From assembly GCF_003254625.1 (NCBI RefSeq), contig NZ_QJRJ01000075.1, forward strand, positions 62,001 through 126,000: a stretch of DNA of 64,000 nt, read 5' to 3'. Below are positions 33,149 through 42,264 of this stretch, piece after piece (positions within the stretch are counted from its first letter, which is position 1; every line of letters begins with the position of its first letter). Origin of the DNA: Flavobacterium ginsenosidimutans. Lineage in GTDB: Bacteria > Bacteroidota > Bacteroidia > Flavobacteriales > Flavobacteriaceae. Below the pieces are notes generated by a model. The model searched no databases. It had not been told where the DNA came from and was given only the letters and a program-made list of their open reading frames with translations. The position numbers were made by a program, and so were the translations under genes.

Positions 33149-34018
33149 CTAAATGCTTTTTCTAAATTCTTCGATAAACAATTTTACAGCCTTTTTCTGG
33201 TAACCTCCCATTGTTAGCATATAAGAATCTCTTTTTGTGGGAACTCCCGTAATTTGAATGGCTTTTATAGTGTCCCAGTCTTTTAATGCTTTCTCAGCTA
33301 CAATAGTAGCCCAATCGCTGTTTTCTACCATTTGCAATAAAGCGTGAATAGAATGGAGTTCGATCGAAATTTTAGGTTTCAAATTAAACTTCTGAAACAA
33401 TTCTTCGACAAATTCTCTTGAATTAGATCCTTTTCCTGGCAATACTAACGGAATTTCTTCTATTTTCTTAAAAGCAATTTTATCCAAATGGGCCAAAGCA
33501 TGCTTTTTAGAAACCGCCACAACCATATTGGAAGTAAACAATGGCACTTTCTGAATTCCGCTTTCAATTTCATGAGATGGAATTACCAAAACTACATCGA
33601 CATCATTATTAAGAAGCTTTTGTTCCAGTGATTCTGTTGTGCCATAGTCTACAATAATCTTTAAGTTTTGATATCTATGGGCAAATGTATTTACAATTGG
33701 CAAAATTAATAACCCAAAAATATACGTAACACCTATTCGCAGTTCGCCACCAATCATTTGGTTTAAATCTTCAATTGCCTGTTTCCCGTTTTGGACATTT
33801 TCGAGAACCCTTTTCGCATGAATCAAGAAAACCGAACCTGCTTCTGTAAGTCGCACTTTTTTTCCAATTCTGATAAACAAAGGCATTCCGAGTTCTTCTT
33901 CCAGCTTTTTAATTTGCTGCGAAAGCCCCGATTGCGTTACAAAACACAATTCTGCGGCTTTGGTAAAGTGCAAAACCTCAGCAGTTTTTACAAAATACTC
34001 TAGTTGATAAATCTCCAT
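33149..34018 (-). CDS. LysR-family transcriptional regulator
   Basis: A 289-residue regulator with an N-terminal winged helix (residues 1-60, FTKAAELCFVTQSGLSQQIKKLEEELG) and a C-terminal periplasmic-binding-type effector domain. It is divergent from the MFS exporter gene with a 90-bp gap holding a dyad, the classical LysR arrangement. In sequence it is of the CynR/OxyR-like branch; no redox Cys pair is visible, so a small-molecule ligand is more likely. Confidence 0.93.
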   Translation of the reverse strand: MEIYQLEYFVKTAEVLHFTKAAELCFVTQSGLSQQIKKLEEELGMPLFIRIGKKVRLTEAGSVFLIHAKRVLENVQNGKQAIEDLNQMIGGELRIGVTYIFGLLILPIVNTFAHRYQNLKIIVDYGTTESLEQKLLNNDVDVVLVIPSHEIESGIQKVPLFTSNMVVAVSKKHALAHLDKIAFKKIEEIPLVLPGKGSNSREFVEELFQKFNLKPKISIELHSIHALLQMVENSDWATIVAEKALKDWDTIKAIQITGVPTKRDSYMLTMGGYQKKAVKLFIEEFRKSI

Positions 34019-34020
34019 AT

Positions 34021-34045
34021 TGATAAGTTTTAATACTTATTATCA
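34021..34045. promoter_or_regulatory. Candidate LysR operator
   Basis: TGATAAG (34021-34027) and CTTATTATCA (34036-34045) form an imperfect dyad immediately upstream of the lysR start, in the divergent gap. LysR sites usually have a T-N11-A core; this one fits loosely. Confidence 0.4.
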
Positions 34046-34108
34046 GTAAAATTATTAATTTTTCTAATGCTATCATAATCCCGACCTTTGTATTAAATAT
34101 TTAGGATT

Positions 34109-35350
34109 ATGTTTAAAGCGTTAAAATCAAAAAATTTCAAGTTATTTTTCTACGGTCAATCCGTATCTGTTATCGGAACATGGATGCAAAAAACAGCTGT
34201 AAGCTGGATGGTTTATAGTATAACGGGATCTGTATTTTTATTGGGATTAGCGACATTTTTAAGTATGATTCCGTCTTTATTTCTAGCGCCTTTAGCGGGA
34301 AGTATTATTGGTCGTTATGACAGACACAAAACAATGATGTTCTTGCAATCTCTTGCGATGCTTCAAGCGGGAACTTTAGCTTTGCTTATCTATTTCAAAA
34401 TTTATAACATCAACTTTATTTTGGCTTTAAGCCTTATTCAAGGTATTATTAATGCTTTTGATATGACTTGTCGTCAAACGATGATGATTGATATTGTGGA
34501 CAATAAAGAAGATCTTCCAAACGCTGTCGCATTAAACTCAACTTTGAACAACTTTGCACGTATTGCAGGTCCTGCGCTTGCGGGAATTATTCTGCATGAA
34601 TATGGAGAAGATATTTGTTTTATTGGGAATTTCATAAGCTACGTGCCTGTTTTAATTTCATTAATGATGATGAAAATTACACCGCACATTAAAGCTGAAA
34701 ACAAATTGAATATGCTGGACGACCTTATCGAAGGCTTAGATTATGTGAAAAAAGAAACCGAAATGGCAAGAATGCTAATGATGCTTACTTGTAGCAGTTT
34801 GTTTGTAATTTCTTTTAATACTTTGATGCCCGTTTTTGCAAAAGATATTTTTAGCGGAAACGCTGAAACTTTCAGCTGGTTTGAAAGTGCTGCCGGAATT
34901 GGTTCTGTTCTATCTGCAATTTATTTAGCTAATCTAAAATCTGCTGAGAATATGAACAAACTAATGATTGGAGCGAGTTTGCTTCTTGGTTTCAGCGTAA
35001 TTATTTTAGCTGTTTCAAGCAGCATAACAATCGCTTTAATCTGTATGACATTAAGCGGAATCGGGATGATGGGACAAACTTCTTCTATCAATATTTATAT
35101 TCAGACTCATAGTTCTGTAAATATGCGTTCAAGAAGCATCAGTTACTACATGATGGCATATCAAGGAATGATTCCTGTTGGAAGTTTGATTATTGGATAT
35201 GTTTCTCATTCACTTGGCGTTAGAACTACTGTTGCTATTCAAGGAATTATATGTATTATTTCTGTAATCGTTTATTTGTATTACAAAAAACATAAAGCAA
35301 TTGAAGATTTGGAAACTTGTCCTGTTCCATATCGAAATTCCAAAAATTAA
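34109..35350 (+). CDS. MFS transporter (MFS_3 / EntS-like)
   Basis: A 413-residue transporter with 11-12 membrane segments. The N-terminus FYGQSVSVIGTWMQKTAVSWMVY and the loop motif AGSIIGRYDRHKTM are typical of the MFS_3 group, which includes the enterobactin exporter. It is probably controlled by the divergent LysR gene. Substrate unknown. A strong palindrome follows the stop. Confidence 0.88.
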   Translation: MFKALKSKNFKLFFYGQSVSVIGTWMQKTAVSWMVYSITGSVFLLGLATFLSMIPSLFLAPLAGSIIGRYDRHKTMMFLQSLAMLQAGTLALLIYFKIYNINFILALSLIQGIINAFDMTCRQTMMIDIVDNKEDLPNAVALNSTLNNFARIAGPALAGIILHEYGEDICFIGNFISYVPVLISLMMMKITPHIKAENKLNMLDDLIEGLDYVKKETEMARMLMMLTCSSLFVISFNTLMPVFAKDIFSGNAETFSWFESAAGIGSVLSAIYLANLKSAENMNKLMIGASLLLGFSVIILAVSSSITIALICMTLSGIGMMGQTSSINIYIQTHSSVNMRSRSISYYMMAYQGMIPVGSLIIGYVSHSLGVRTTVAIQGIICIISVIVYLYYKKHKAIEDLETCPVPYRNSKN

Positions 35351-35384
35351 ATTCTAAATCCAAAAATGACAACTAAACGTGTTC

Positions 35385-35417
35385 AACTTTGTCAAAGTTT
35401 AAAACTTTGACAAAGTT
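35385..35417. repeat. Palindrome family A, copy 2 (AACTTTGTCAAAG)
   Basis: Sixteen-base arms 35385-35400 and 35402-35417, perfectly complementary. It lies in the convergent gap between the MFS and asparaginase genes. Second of three copies. Confidence 0.8.
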
Positions 35418-35452
35418 CTTTACGGCAAAGCATTGGAATTTGGAATTTTACT

Positions 35453-36481
35453 TTAAGATATTTCCCCGCGAAGAGCAGTTTCAAAAATATCTTTAAACTC
35501 GTTTTGAGGAATATTATGACCCAGCAAATACATCAATTTAGTAATTGCTGCTTCTGTAGTAATATCTTTTCCTGAGATCACTCCCAAAGATTTTAGAGCT
35601 GTACTGGTTTCGTATTGTCCCATATTCACGCTTCCGCCTGAACATTGGGTTACGTTTACGATATGCATTCCAGATTTAATCGCTTTTTCGATTAAACTTA
35701 AAAACCAATCTTCGGTTGGTGCGTTTCCTGAGCCGTATGTTTCTAGAACAATTCCGCGTAAACCAGTCGTTGCCAAGATTGAAGCCAAAACAATTTCGCT
35801 CATTCCAGGGAACATTTTTATGATGGCTACATGATTGTCCAGATTTTTATGAACGATCAATTTCGCATTTTTATTTATCGGAAGAAATAAATGTCTGTTT
35901 AATGTTAAATGCACGCCAGATTCTACTAATTCAGGGTAATTTGGCGCTGTAAAAGCTTTAAAATGTTCTGCGTTTACTTTAGAAGTTCTGTTTCCTCGGT
36001 ACAATTTGTATTCAAAATACAAACAAACTTCTGTAATAACAGGTTTTCCGTTTTCTTGAAGAGAAGCAATCTGAATCGCTGTAATCAGGTTTTCTTTTGC
36101 ATCGGTACGCAAATCTCCAATTGGCAATTGCGAACCTGTAAATACAACTGGTTTTGCTAAATTCTCCAACATAAAACTCAATGCTGAAGCCGAATATGAC
36201 ATCGTATCTGATCCATGCAGCACGACAAATCCATCAAATGCATCGTAATTTTCCTCAATCATAGTGGCAATTTTCGTCCACATTTGAGGATTCATATTAG
36301 AAGAATCAATTGGATGTTCAAATGAAATCGATTCGATTTCGCAATCCAATTGTTTAATTTCTGGAATTTTCTGAATTAATTTACCAAAATTGAAGGCTTT
36401 AAGCGCTCCAGTTTCAAAATCTTTGCTCATACCGATGGTTCCACCAGTATAAATCAACAATATTTTTGCTTTAGATGACAT
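35453..36481 (-). CDS. ansA: Type I L-asparaginase
   Basis: Hydrolyses asparagine to aspartate and ammonia in the cytoplasm. At 342 residues without signal peptide it is the type I form. First catalytic Thr is in YTGGTIGM (residues 11-18), the second in VLHGSDTM, with the Ser/Asp substrate pair in HPIDSSNM and the Lys region after QLPIGDLRTDAKEN. It overlaps the upstream acyltransferase gene by 11 bp, so the two are coupled. Confidence 0.94.
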   Translation of the reverse strand: MSSKAKILLIYTGGTIGMSKDFETGALKAFNFGKLIQKIPEIKQLDCEIESISFEHPIDSSNMNPQMWTKIATMIEENYDAFDGFVVLHGSDTMSYSASALSFMLENLAKPVVFTGSQLPIGDLRTDAKENLITAIQIASLQENGKPVITEVCLYFEYKLYRGNRTSKVNAEHFKAFTAPNYPELVESGVHLTLNRHLFLPINKNAKLIVHKNLDNHVAIIKMFPGMSEIVLASILATTGLRGIVLETYGSGNAPTEDWFLSLIEKAIKSGMHIVNVTQCSGGSVNMGQYETSTALKSLGVISGKDITTEAAITKLMYLLGHNIPQNEFKDIFETALRGEIS

Positions 36482-37607
36482 CTTGGTATTTTAATTTATT
36501 GACAACAGGATTCGCATACATTGCTAAAAATCCTTGTCTTGTCACAGGATTATCGCCCCCAATTCTCATTTCTAAACGACGCTCAAACAATGATTTCTCA
36601 CTTTCTTTATACTTGTGAGCAAATTTGTCTGTTTCATTTAAAATATCGTAAGCAATAAAATTTGTTGGCCATAATTGGTAGTTTTTCAAAATAACATCGT
36701 CAATCGTTTGTGCCAAAGCTTGAACTTGTTTGTTCACATTATCATTTTCGGCCACAATTTGATCGATTTCTGTATCTAAAACATCACCAACAGAAATATG
36801 TATTCTTTTTTTAGTTCCCATAATACCGCTAAGGATATTCATGAAATCTTCGTTTTTATCTTTTACGTAAACTTCGTTTTTTGCTTCTGCCATTAATTGT
36901 GGCATTTTCAAAACATCCGTCGGATCATATTCGTAAGAAATAGAAACCGGAACGATTTTCAATTTCTTAAAATAATCCATTAAGTTTTCTTCGTCAGAAC
37001 CCATTCCAATCATTTTTAAAACCCCTGGATTGGTCTCGTCGTTTCCGTCTTTTGTTCTTCCTTCTCTTTGAGCAATCCAAACCGAACGGTTTTCGCGAAG
37101 CAATAATTGTCCCATATATTCAGATAATAACTTCGAACTTTGAAGCATTTCTCTAGGCGATAAACCTCTTAAAACCAAAAAGTTTCTATTTAGTTTTGCT
37201 AAAGTTGCCAAGAAAGCTTTCTTTACTAAATTGTCTCCAATTGCCGAAGCAGTCATTACCAAACCGTGCTCGAACAAACAAACGTTCAATAATGTAGTAT
37301 CTAAAAGAATATCTCTATGATTTGAAATAAAAAGATAAGACGTATTTGGTTCCAGTTTCTCAAAACCTGAAGTCGTTAAACCTTCAGAGCTTTTTTCAAG
37401 AACTTTCTGGATTGTATTATAAATAAAATTGCATTGAAAATCACGAATCGAGTGTGTTTTCTTTAATTGTTCCTTCCAAACCTCATCTTCTACATCCGGA
37501 AACGTAAAGTTCATCATGGTTTTCATCATAGGATGATTGACCACAGCATGAAGGGCTTCATTTATTTCGGAATCATAAAACGGTCGAATGGCATCAAATC
37601 TCTGCAT
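36471..37607 (-). CDS. 1-acylglycerol-3-phosphate acyltransferase-like protein
   Basis: PlsC/PlsB-type acyltransferase of 378 residues, expected to attach acyl groups to a glycerophosphate-type acceptor at the membrane. The catalytic His is in ISNHRDILLD; between His and the likely Asp there are five residues, not the usual four (HX4D), though Asp is also present at +2. The glycerol-phosphate binding region WIAQREGRTKDG follows. C-terminal 150 residues have no recognised domain. It lies between TatD and asparaginase on one strand. Confidence 0.85.
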   Translation of the reverse strand: MQRFDAIRPFYDSEINEALHAVVNHPMMKTMMNFTFPDVEDEVWKEQLKKTHSIRDFQCNFIYNTIQKVLEKSSEGLTTSGFEKLEPNTSYLFISNHRDILLDTTLLNVCLFEHGLVMTASAIGDNLVKKAFLATLAKLNRNFLVLRGLSPREMLQSSKLLSEYMGQLLLRENRSVWIAQREGRTKDGNDETNPGVLKMIGMGSDEENLMDYFKKLKIVPVSISYEYDPTDVLKMPQLMAEAKNEVYVKDKNEDFMNILSGIMGTKKRIHISVGDVLDTEIDQIVAENDNVNKQVQALAQTIDDVILKNYQLWPTNFIAYDILNETDKFAHKYKESEKSLFERRLEMRIGGDNPVTRQGFLAMYANPVVNKLKYQDVI

Positions 37608-37670
37608 TATTTATTTGGGTTTAAGTGGGCAAAAGAACAAAAAAAAAATTAAAGTTTTGTAAGGTCTGGG

Positions 37671-38450
37671 TTAAATCCCAAAAACGTCCTTTGAATTCTG
37701 AGTTGTAATTGTAGCAATTTCTTCGGCTGAAATTCCATAAATGTCACTCAATTTCGCAATAACATTGACTAAATAACTGCTTTCATTTCGTTTTCCTCTG
37801 TACGGAATTGGTGCTAAATATGGAGAATCTGTCTCCAAAACAATGTGTTTTAAATCGATTTGATTCAAAAACTGATCGATTTTTCCGTTTTTAAACGTTA
37901 CTACACCTCCAATTCCTAATTTCATTTTGTAAGAAATCGCGCGTTCTGCTTGTTCTAAAGTTCCGGAAAAACAATGAAAAATCCCAAATAAATCTTCAGA
38001 TTTTTCTTCTTCTAAGACTTCGAAGATCTCATCAAAAGCTTCTCTACAATGAATTACAATTGGCAATTTGTATTGTTTTGCCAGCTGAATTTGCCTTTTA
38101 AAAGCAATTTGCTGCTCTTTCAAATGCGTTTTATCCCAATACAAATCGATCCCAATTTCACCCACAGCGTAGAACTTTCGTTTTGATAATTCGGTTTCTA
38201 CATGTGCCAATTCGTCCAGATAATTATCTTTTACGTAAGTGGGATGCAAACCCATCATTAAGAATACATTATCTGGATAATTTTTCTCTAAATCGTACAT
38301 AGATTGCGTTGCGGCAGCATCGATTGCAGGAATAAAAAAACGAGTAACTCCAGCATCAATAGCGCGCTGAATCATTTCGTTGCGATCCTGATCAAATTCT
38401 TCAGAATACAAATGCGTGTGGGTATCGGTAATAATTGGTGTTGAATTCAA
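37671..38450 (-). CDS. TatD-family metal-dependent hydrolase
   Basis: TIM-barrel metallohydrolase of 259 residues with DNase activity reported for family members. Metal ligands: HTHLY (His11, His13 area), GEIGIDLYW (Glu), VIHCREAFDE (His), FHCFSG (His), and ETDSPYLAP (Asp). Complete and of normal length. First gene of a tatD-acyltransferase-asparaginase set (63 bp to the next). Confidence 0.95.
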   Translation of the reverse strand: MNSTPIITDTHTHLYSEEFDQDRNEMIQRAIDAGVTRFFIPAIDAAATQSMYDLEKNYPDNVFLMMGLHPTYVKDNYLDELAHVETELSKRKFYAVGEIGIDLYWDKTHLKEQQIAFKRQIQLAKQYKLPIVIHCREAFDEIFEVLEEEKSEDLFGIFHCFSGTLEQAERAISYKMKLGIGGVVTFKNGKIDQFLNQIDLKHIVLETDSPYLAPIPYRGKRNESSYLVNVIAKLSDIYGISAEEIATITTQNSKDVFGI

Positions 38451-38590
38451 GGCTGTAATTTTAAAGTGCCAAAATTACGACAATAATAAAAGAATAGCAA
38501 TTCGTGTAAATTGGCACATAGATTTAACGGATTCTCTTTCGTGAAAACACTGAAAAAACGATTTTTTAAAACTTGCCTAAAAAATAAAAA

Positions 38591-38621
38591 CCTTTGACAA
38601 AGTTTAAAACTTTGACAAAGG
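38591..38621. repeat. Palindrome family A, copy 3
   Basis: Arms beginning CCTTTGACAAAG and ending CTTTGACAAAGG pair over 15 bases with one A-A mismatch. It lies between same-strand genes (S41 paralog 2 and TatD), unlike the other two copies. Confidence 0.7.
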
Positions 38622-38645
38622 TTGACAAATTAAAGACTAGTTTTT

Positions 38646-38746
38646 GTCACGCTGACGAACGAAGAATCTCACAAGAAGTTTCGCCAAGAAAACCCCCAAA
38701 TTTTTCTGTGGATCAACTAGTGTGACTCTTCGTTCCTCAAGACGAC
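38646..38746. repeat. Imperfect inverted repeat GAACGAAGA family
   Basis: The left arm holds GACGAACGAAGAATC and ends TCACA; the right arm in reverse reads GAGGAACGAAGAGTCACA. About 50 bases separate them. It fills most of the remaining 306-bp spacer upstream of tatD; no gene is present there. Confidence 0.5.
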
Positions 38747-38756
38747 AAATAGCGTC

Positions 38757-40406
38757 TTATTTTCCATTTTCAATAAATAGCAAAGCTCGTTCCAAAACCT
38801 CATCTTTTCCTTCCTGAATTCCTTTTATGGTTGGTTTTATTTCGATGTCTGGCACAATTCCAATTCTTTGAGTTTCTCTTCCGTCTGGGTAGTAAACGCC
38901 AATACCAGAGAAATTAGTATGATAACCACTAAAATCAAATTCAAAAACATTTCCGTCTGCTCCCGCAGTCTGACTTCCAATAATTGTGGTATTGCCAGCT
39001 GTTTGAAAACACATCGCCGTCCATTCTGATTGGCTTATAGAATCTTCATTAAGTAATACAACAACTTTTCCTTTGTAATTGTCTTTATTTTCAAATCCCA
39101 CTTTTCTTCCTTCTTCCCAAGTATACTTTCCTGGATAATTTGGATACGGGTAGGTATAAATGCAAAATTCTTTTTCTTGAGAATTTAAAAAATTAGCAAT
39201 TTCTCCAAAAGTTCCGTTTGGATAATTTCTAATATCAAAAACTATAGCTTTTGTCGATTTGAGAGCATCAATCATATCAGGAACATTTTTTGGTTTTATA
39301 ACTCCCATGTTTACGTAACCAACATTATTGTCCAAAAGTTTAAATTTATCTTTCTTTATCTGAGCTCCTTTTTTATACTCATTTCGATGAGAATCGTGAT
39401 AGTTAAACCAAGTCATTGCCTTTGTTTCCTGTTTTCCATCGTTCAGGAATTCTACGTTTACCTTTTCAGATTCGCTCACTAAAATTGTGCGTAAAACTTT
39501 ATCTAGAAAAGCGGCCTCGTTTGAAGCAGAAACAATATCTCTTTTCTCTTCAATAATTTCTTTAATGCTCTTACCATTTATTTTAGTAATTACGGTTCCA
39601 ATTTTAATATTGTCGGCCTCTGCAAGACTATCTCCTAAAATTTCGGTAATTACTAATTTTTCATCAATTACTTTACCTGTTGCTGGAAAATAATAATAAC
39701 TCTTTTTTGCTGTTGCAGAAGACGGGTAAATATGAAACTCGACATGAGTATCATTGAGTTTTGCAGCTGCTTTTCTCAATACTTTATAAAAATCTTCTGG
39801 AGTTTTGGACTCAACAACAGAAGGCAATAACTCAGTTAAAGTTTTATCCCATTTCTGATCCATTTTGTATTTGTATGGATAGTAATATTCTACCACATTC
39901 CAATACGCATAAAGCATTAAAAGCTTTGAATTTTTATTAGTGTAATCAAGATTAAAATAGTTTTTTAGGTTTTTAAAACCGTCAAAACTTGGCCCAAATT
40001 CTTCATTACTTTGAAATCTATTTTCTTCAATAAATTTTAATTTTTTTGAAAGCTTTTTAGAAAACAATTTGTCATTGAACCAGCTTAAATCGAAATTTTT
40101 ATCAAAAAGTTTAACCTCTTTTGGAGTAACAATTGGAGCAATTTCATTTACTGGCCCAAGATCATCAATCCAATTTTCTAGAATTAATGAAAACTCTTCT
40201 TTGGTTTGTGCTTTTTCTATTAATGGTAATTTCTCCAAAAGCTGGCTATCCCAATTCAATTGTCCTTTGGCAACTTCTGGATGATAATATTTCAAGAATC
40301 CCCAAACTTTACAAGTTGTGGCAAGTTTTTCTGTCTCAGTAATTTTAGAAGCACTGAAAACAGTTTGAGAAAACACAAAAAGAAAAACTAATAAAGCTTT
40401 TTTCAT
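38757..40406 (-). CDS. Secreted S41-family peptidase, paralog 2
   Basis: A 549-residue exported protease-like protein closely parallel to the one at 8276: signal peptide MKKALLVFLFVFSQTVFSAS, a shared KVWGFLKYYHP segment, PDZ-like NIKIGTVITKINGK, and nucleophile Ser458 in ISQSEWTAM, here with the full SxSE pattern. The Lys of CtpA-type enzymes is again replaced (AGADG). Both have GIVPDIEIKPT near the end. Alone in its transcription unit. The two genes are dispersed duplicates with different neighbours. Confidence 0.9.
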   Translation of the reverse strand: MKKALLVFLFVFSQTVFSASKITETEKLATTCKVWGFLKYYHPEVAKGQLNWDSQLLEKLPLIEKAQTKEEFSLILENWIDDLGPVNEIAPIVTPKEVKLFDKNFDLSWFNDKLFSKKLSKKLKFIEENRFQSNEEFGPSFDGFKNLKNYFNLDYTNKNSKLLMLYAYWNVVEYYYPYKYKMDQKWDKTLTELLPSVVESKTPEDFYKVLRKAAAKLNDTHVEFHIYPSSATAKKSYYYFPATGKVIDEKLVITEILGDSLAEADNIKIGTVITKINGKSIKEIIEEKRDIVSASNEAAFLDKVLRTILVSESEKVNVEFLNDGKQETKAMTWFNYHDSHRNEYKKGAQIKKDKFKLLDNNVGYVNMGVIKPKNVPDMIDALKSTKAIVFDIRNYPNGTFGEIANFLNSQEKEFCIYTYPYPNYPGKYTWEEGRKVGFENKDNYKGKVVVLLNEDSISQSEWTAMCFQTAGNTTIIGSQTAGADGNVFEFDFSGYHTNFSGIGVYYPDGRETQRIGIVPDIEIKPTIKGIQEGKDEVLERALLFIENGK

Positions 40407-40539
40407 TTACATTCTTGGTTAAGTTAATTTTTGAATTTGGGTAAATTCCTATAAAAATAAAATCGAATTTAGAGCTTTAATTCTAAATTCGATTGAGGTT
40501 TCCCGTAAATGGGTAATATTTTTTTTAATAATTTGAAAT

Positions 40540-41511
40540 CTATTCCAAATCTTCGCGCAGACGTTCTACGTCATCGTAGTCTTCATAATCTTGAGAAATA
40601 GTCTCTAAAATCGATTTACATTCTTTGTATTTTCCTTGTTTTAGTTTAGATAAAGCTATATTCCACTTGGCTTTTTCTTTATAAACCGAATTTCCGTTTT
40701 CTAATTCTTTAAAGATCTTTTCGGCTTTTGGATATTTGCTTACCTGCAATAATGAAACTGCATAGAAATATTTTATTTCGTCTGAATTATTTTCTTTCAA
40801 AATCATTTCAAAAATCGGAATAGCTGTTTCATATCTTTTTCCGTTGAAATTATTCTCTGCTTGCTTTAAAATGGCTTCAGAAACTCCTCTTTCTGTAAAA
40901 TAAGCACTTTCTGGATGATTGTAATCTTCAAAAGACGGATTGTGTTTATAATCGAAGAAAAATAAACCAAACATCACAATTATAGAGATCGCTGCGGCAA
41001 AATACCAAGGCTTTAGTGAAGCAACTTTGTGTTTCTTTTTATTGAAATATTTATCTGAAATTCGAGTCAGGTTTTCTTCAAAAGCAACCCTTTCCTCTGT
41101 TATTTCCAATTTATTTTCCTGTTGAGAAAGCTTTTGTTCTTCTTCAAACTCTTCTGCTTGAGCAATCAATTCGTGAGCAGATTCATTGACTGATACCACG
41201 TTCTCGTAAATTGTCACCTCTTTATGGACAGAGTTTTTCAATTCGTTCAGCCAGCGTCTTTTGCACAACAAGAAAAAATAAGCATCAAACGGACACGTTA
41301 ATTGAAGTTTTCCGGCTTTCGCCTGATTAAAAAGCAAAATCATGATTTCATGAACCACATTCTGCGCTTGATCTTTGTCTCCAGAATTATTGGTTATAAA
41401 TTGAACCACTTTAGGCGCATATTTCTTATATATCATTTCAATTACTACCGAATCATTTGCAGCAAGTCCGTCAATATATTTTTGATCAGGATGAATTTTA
41501 TTTAGATCCAT
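40540..41511 (-). CDS. Sigma-70 region 2-like / TM / TPR fusion
   Basis: Residues 1-95 match an ECF sigma region 2 (IYKKYAPKVVQFITNNSGDKDQAQNVVHEIMILLF and FFLLCKRRWLNEL). There is no region 4 helix-turn-helix. Instead an acidic linker leads to one membrane helix (about residues 177-196, YFAAAISIIVMFGLFFF) and TPR-like repeats (about 215-320). A sigma2 domain tethered to the membrane cannot act as a normal sigma factor and could be an RNA polymerase- or anti-sigma-binding adaptor. Divergent from the retropepsin gene. Confidence 0.75.
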   Translation of the reverse strand: MDLNKIHPDQKYIDGLAANDSVVIEMIYKKYAPKVVQFITNNSGDKDQAQNVVHEIMILLFNQAKAGKLQLTCPFDAYFFLLCKRRWLNELKNSVHKEVTIYENVVSVNESAHELIAQAEEFEEEQKLSQQENKLEITEERVAFEENLTRISDKYFNKKKHKVASLKPWYFAAAISIIVMFGLFFFDYKHNPSFEDYNHPESAYFTERGVSEAILKQAENNFNGKRYETAIPIFEMILKENNSDEIKYFYAVSLLQVSKYPKAEKIFKELENGNSVYKEKAKWNIALSKLKQGKYKECKSILETISQDYEDYDDVERLREDLE

Positions 41512-41706
41512 AAAAAAACATTTTATAGCTAATTTAAAAAAAGAATATCAAAAATTACGCATAATTACATCATATTCAACATTATAATAGTTAAAAAACC
41601 ACAAATTTGTTGCTTTTTTATTCCATATATTTTAAATAGAAAATCTTTTTCCTAGTTAGCTTTTTGGCTACAATTACCTTATTTTTGGTTTTCAATCAGT
41701 ACGGAA

Positions 41707-42144
41707 ATGGAAAATCTTCACGAAATTCTCAAAATAGAGAAGTACAAAAAAATAAAGTTCAAAATAACTAAAACACAACATTTACAGATTAAAGCCAAAA
41801 TTAACGGCATTTCTGGCAATTTTATTTTAGATACTGGCGCATCAAACACCTGTGTGGGTTTTGAGTCTATTGAACGTTTTGAACTTTCTGCAAAAAATTC
41901 TAAAACAAAAGCTTCTGGAGCTGGAGGAACTGGAATGACAACACAAATTTCATCTAAAAACAAATTGCAATTGGGAAGTTGGAAAAACAAAGATTTCAAT
42001 ATCGTAATTTTTGATCTTTCGCATGTAAATGAAGCTTTGGAGTCTTTTAAAGCTAAAGCTGTTCATGGTATTATTGGCGCTGATGTTTTATTGGAAGGAA
42101 AAGCAATTATTGACTATTTTAACCATTATTTGTATTTAAAATAG
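41707..42144 (+). CDS. Retropepsin-like aspartic protease domain protein
   Basis: A 145-residue single-domain aspartyl protease-like protein. Catalytic motif LDTGASNTCV places Asp42 in DTGAS; a later hydrophobic-hydrophobic-Gly motif GIIGADVLL matches the psi-loop of the family. It should work as a homodimer. No signal peptide. It lies between the sigma2-TPR gene (divergent) and the SprB-repeat gene (121 bp downstream, same strand). Confidence 0.87.
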   Translation: MENLHEILKIEKYKKIKFKITKTQHLQIKAKINGISGNFILDTGASNTCVGFESIERFELSAKNSKTKASGAGGTGMTTQISSKNKLQLGSWKNKDFNIVIFDLSHVNEALESFKAKAVHGIIGADVLLEGKAIIDYFNHYLYLK

Positions 42145-42229
42145 ATCTTTTTAGAATTTAATATTTTTACGGGAAACCGTAATTTTAACAATATTTATAT
42201 TATAATATTTAGAGGCTGGGTTTTTTAAT

Positions 42230-42237
42230 TATATTTG
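42230..42237 (+). promoter_or_regulatory. Promoter -7 box for SprB-repeat gene (TATATTTG)
   Basis: Exact TAnnTTTG, 28 bp before the ATG at 42265. It overlaps the upstream TTG codons, which supports the ATG as the true start. No clear -33 element. Confidence 0.55.
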
Positions 42238-42264
42238 TTGAGCCATTTTAACAAATCTAATACT

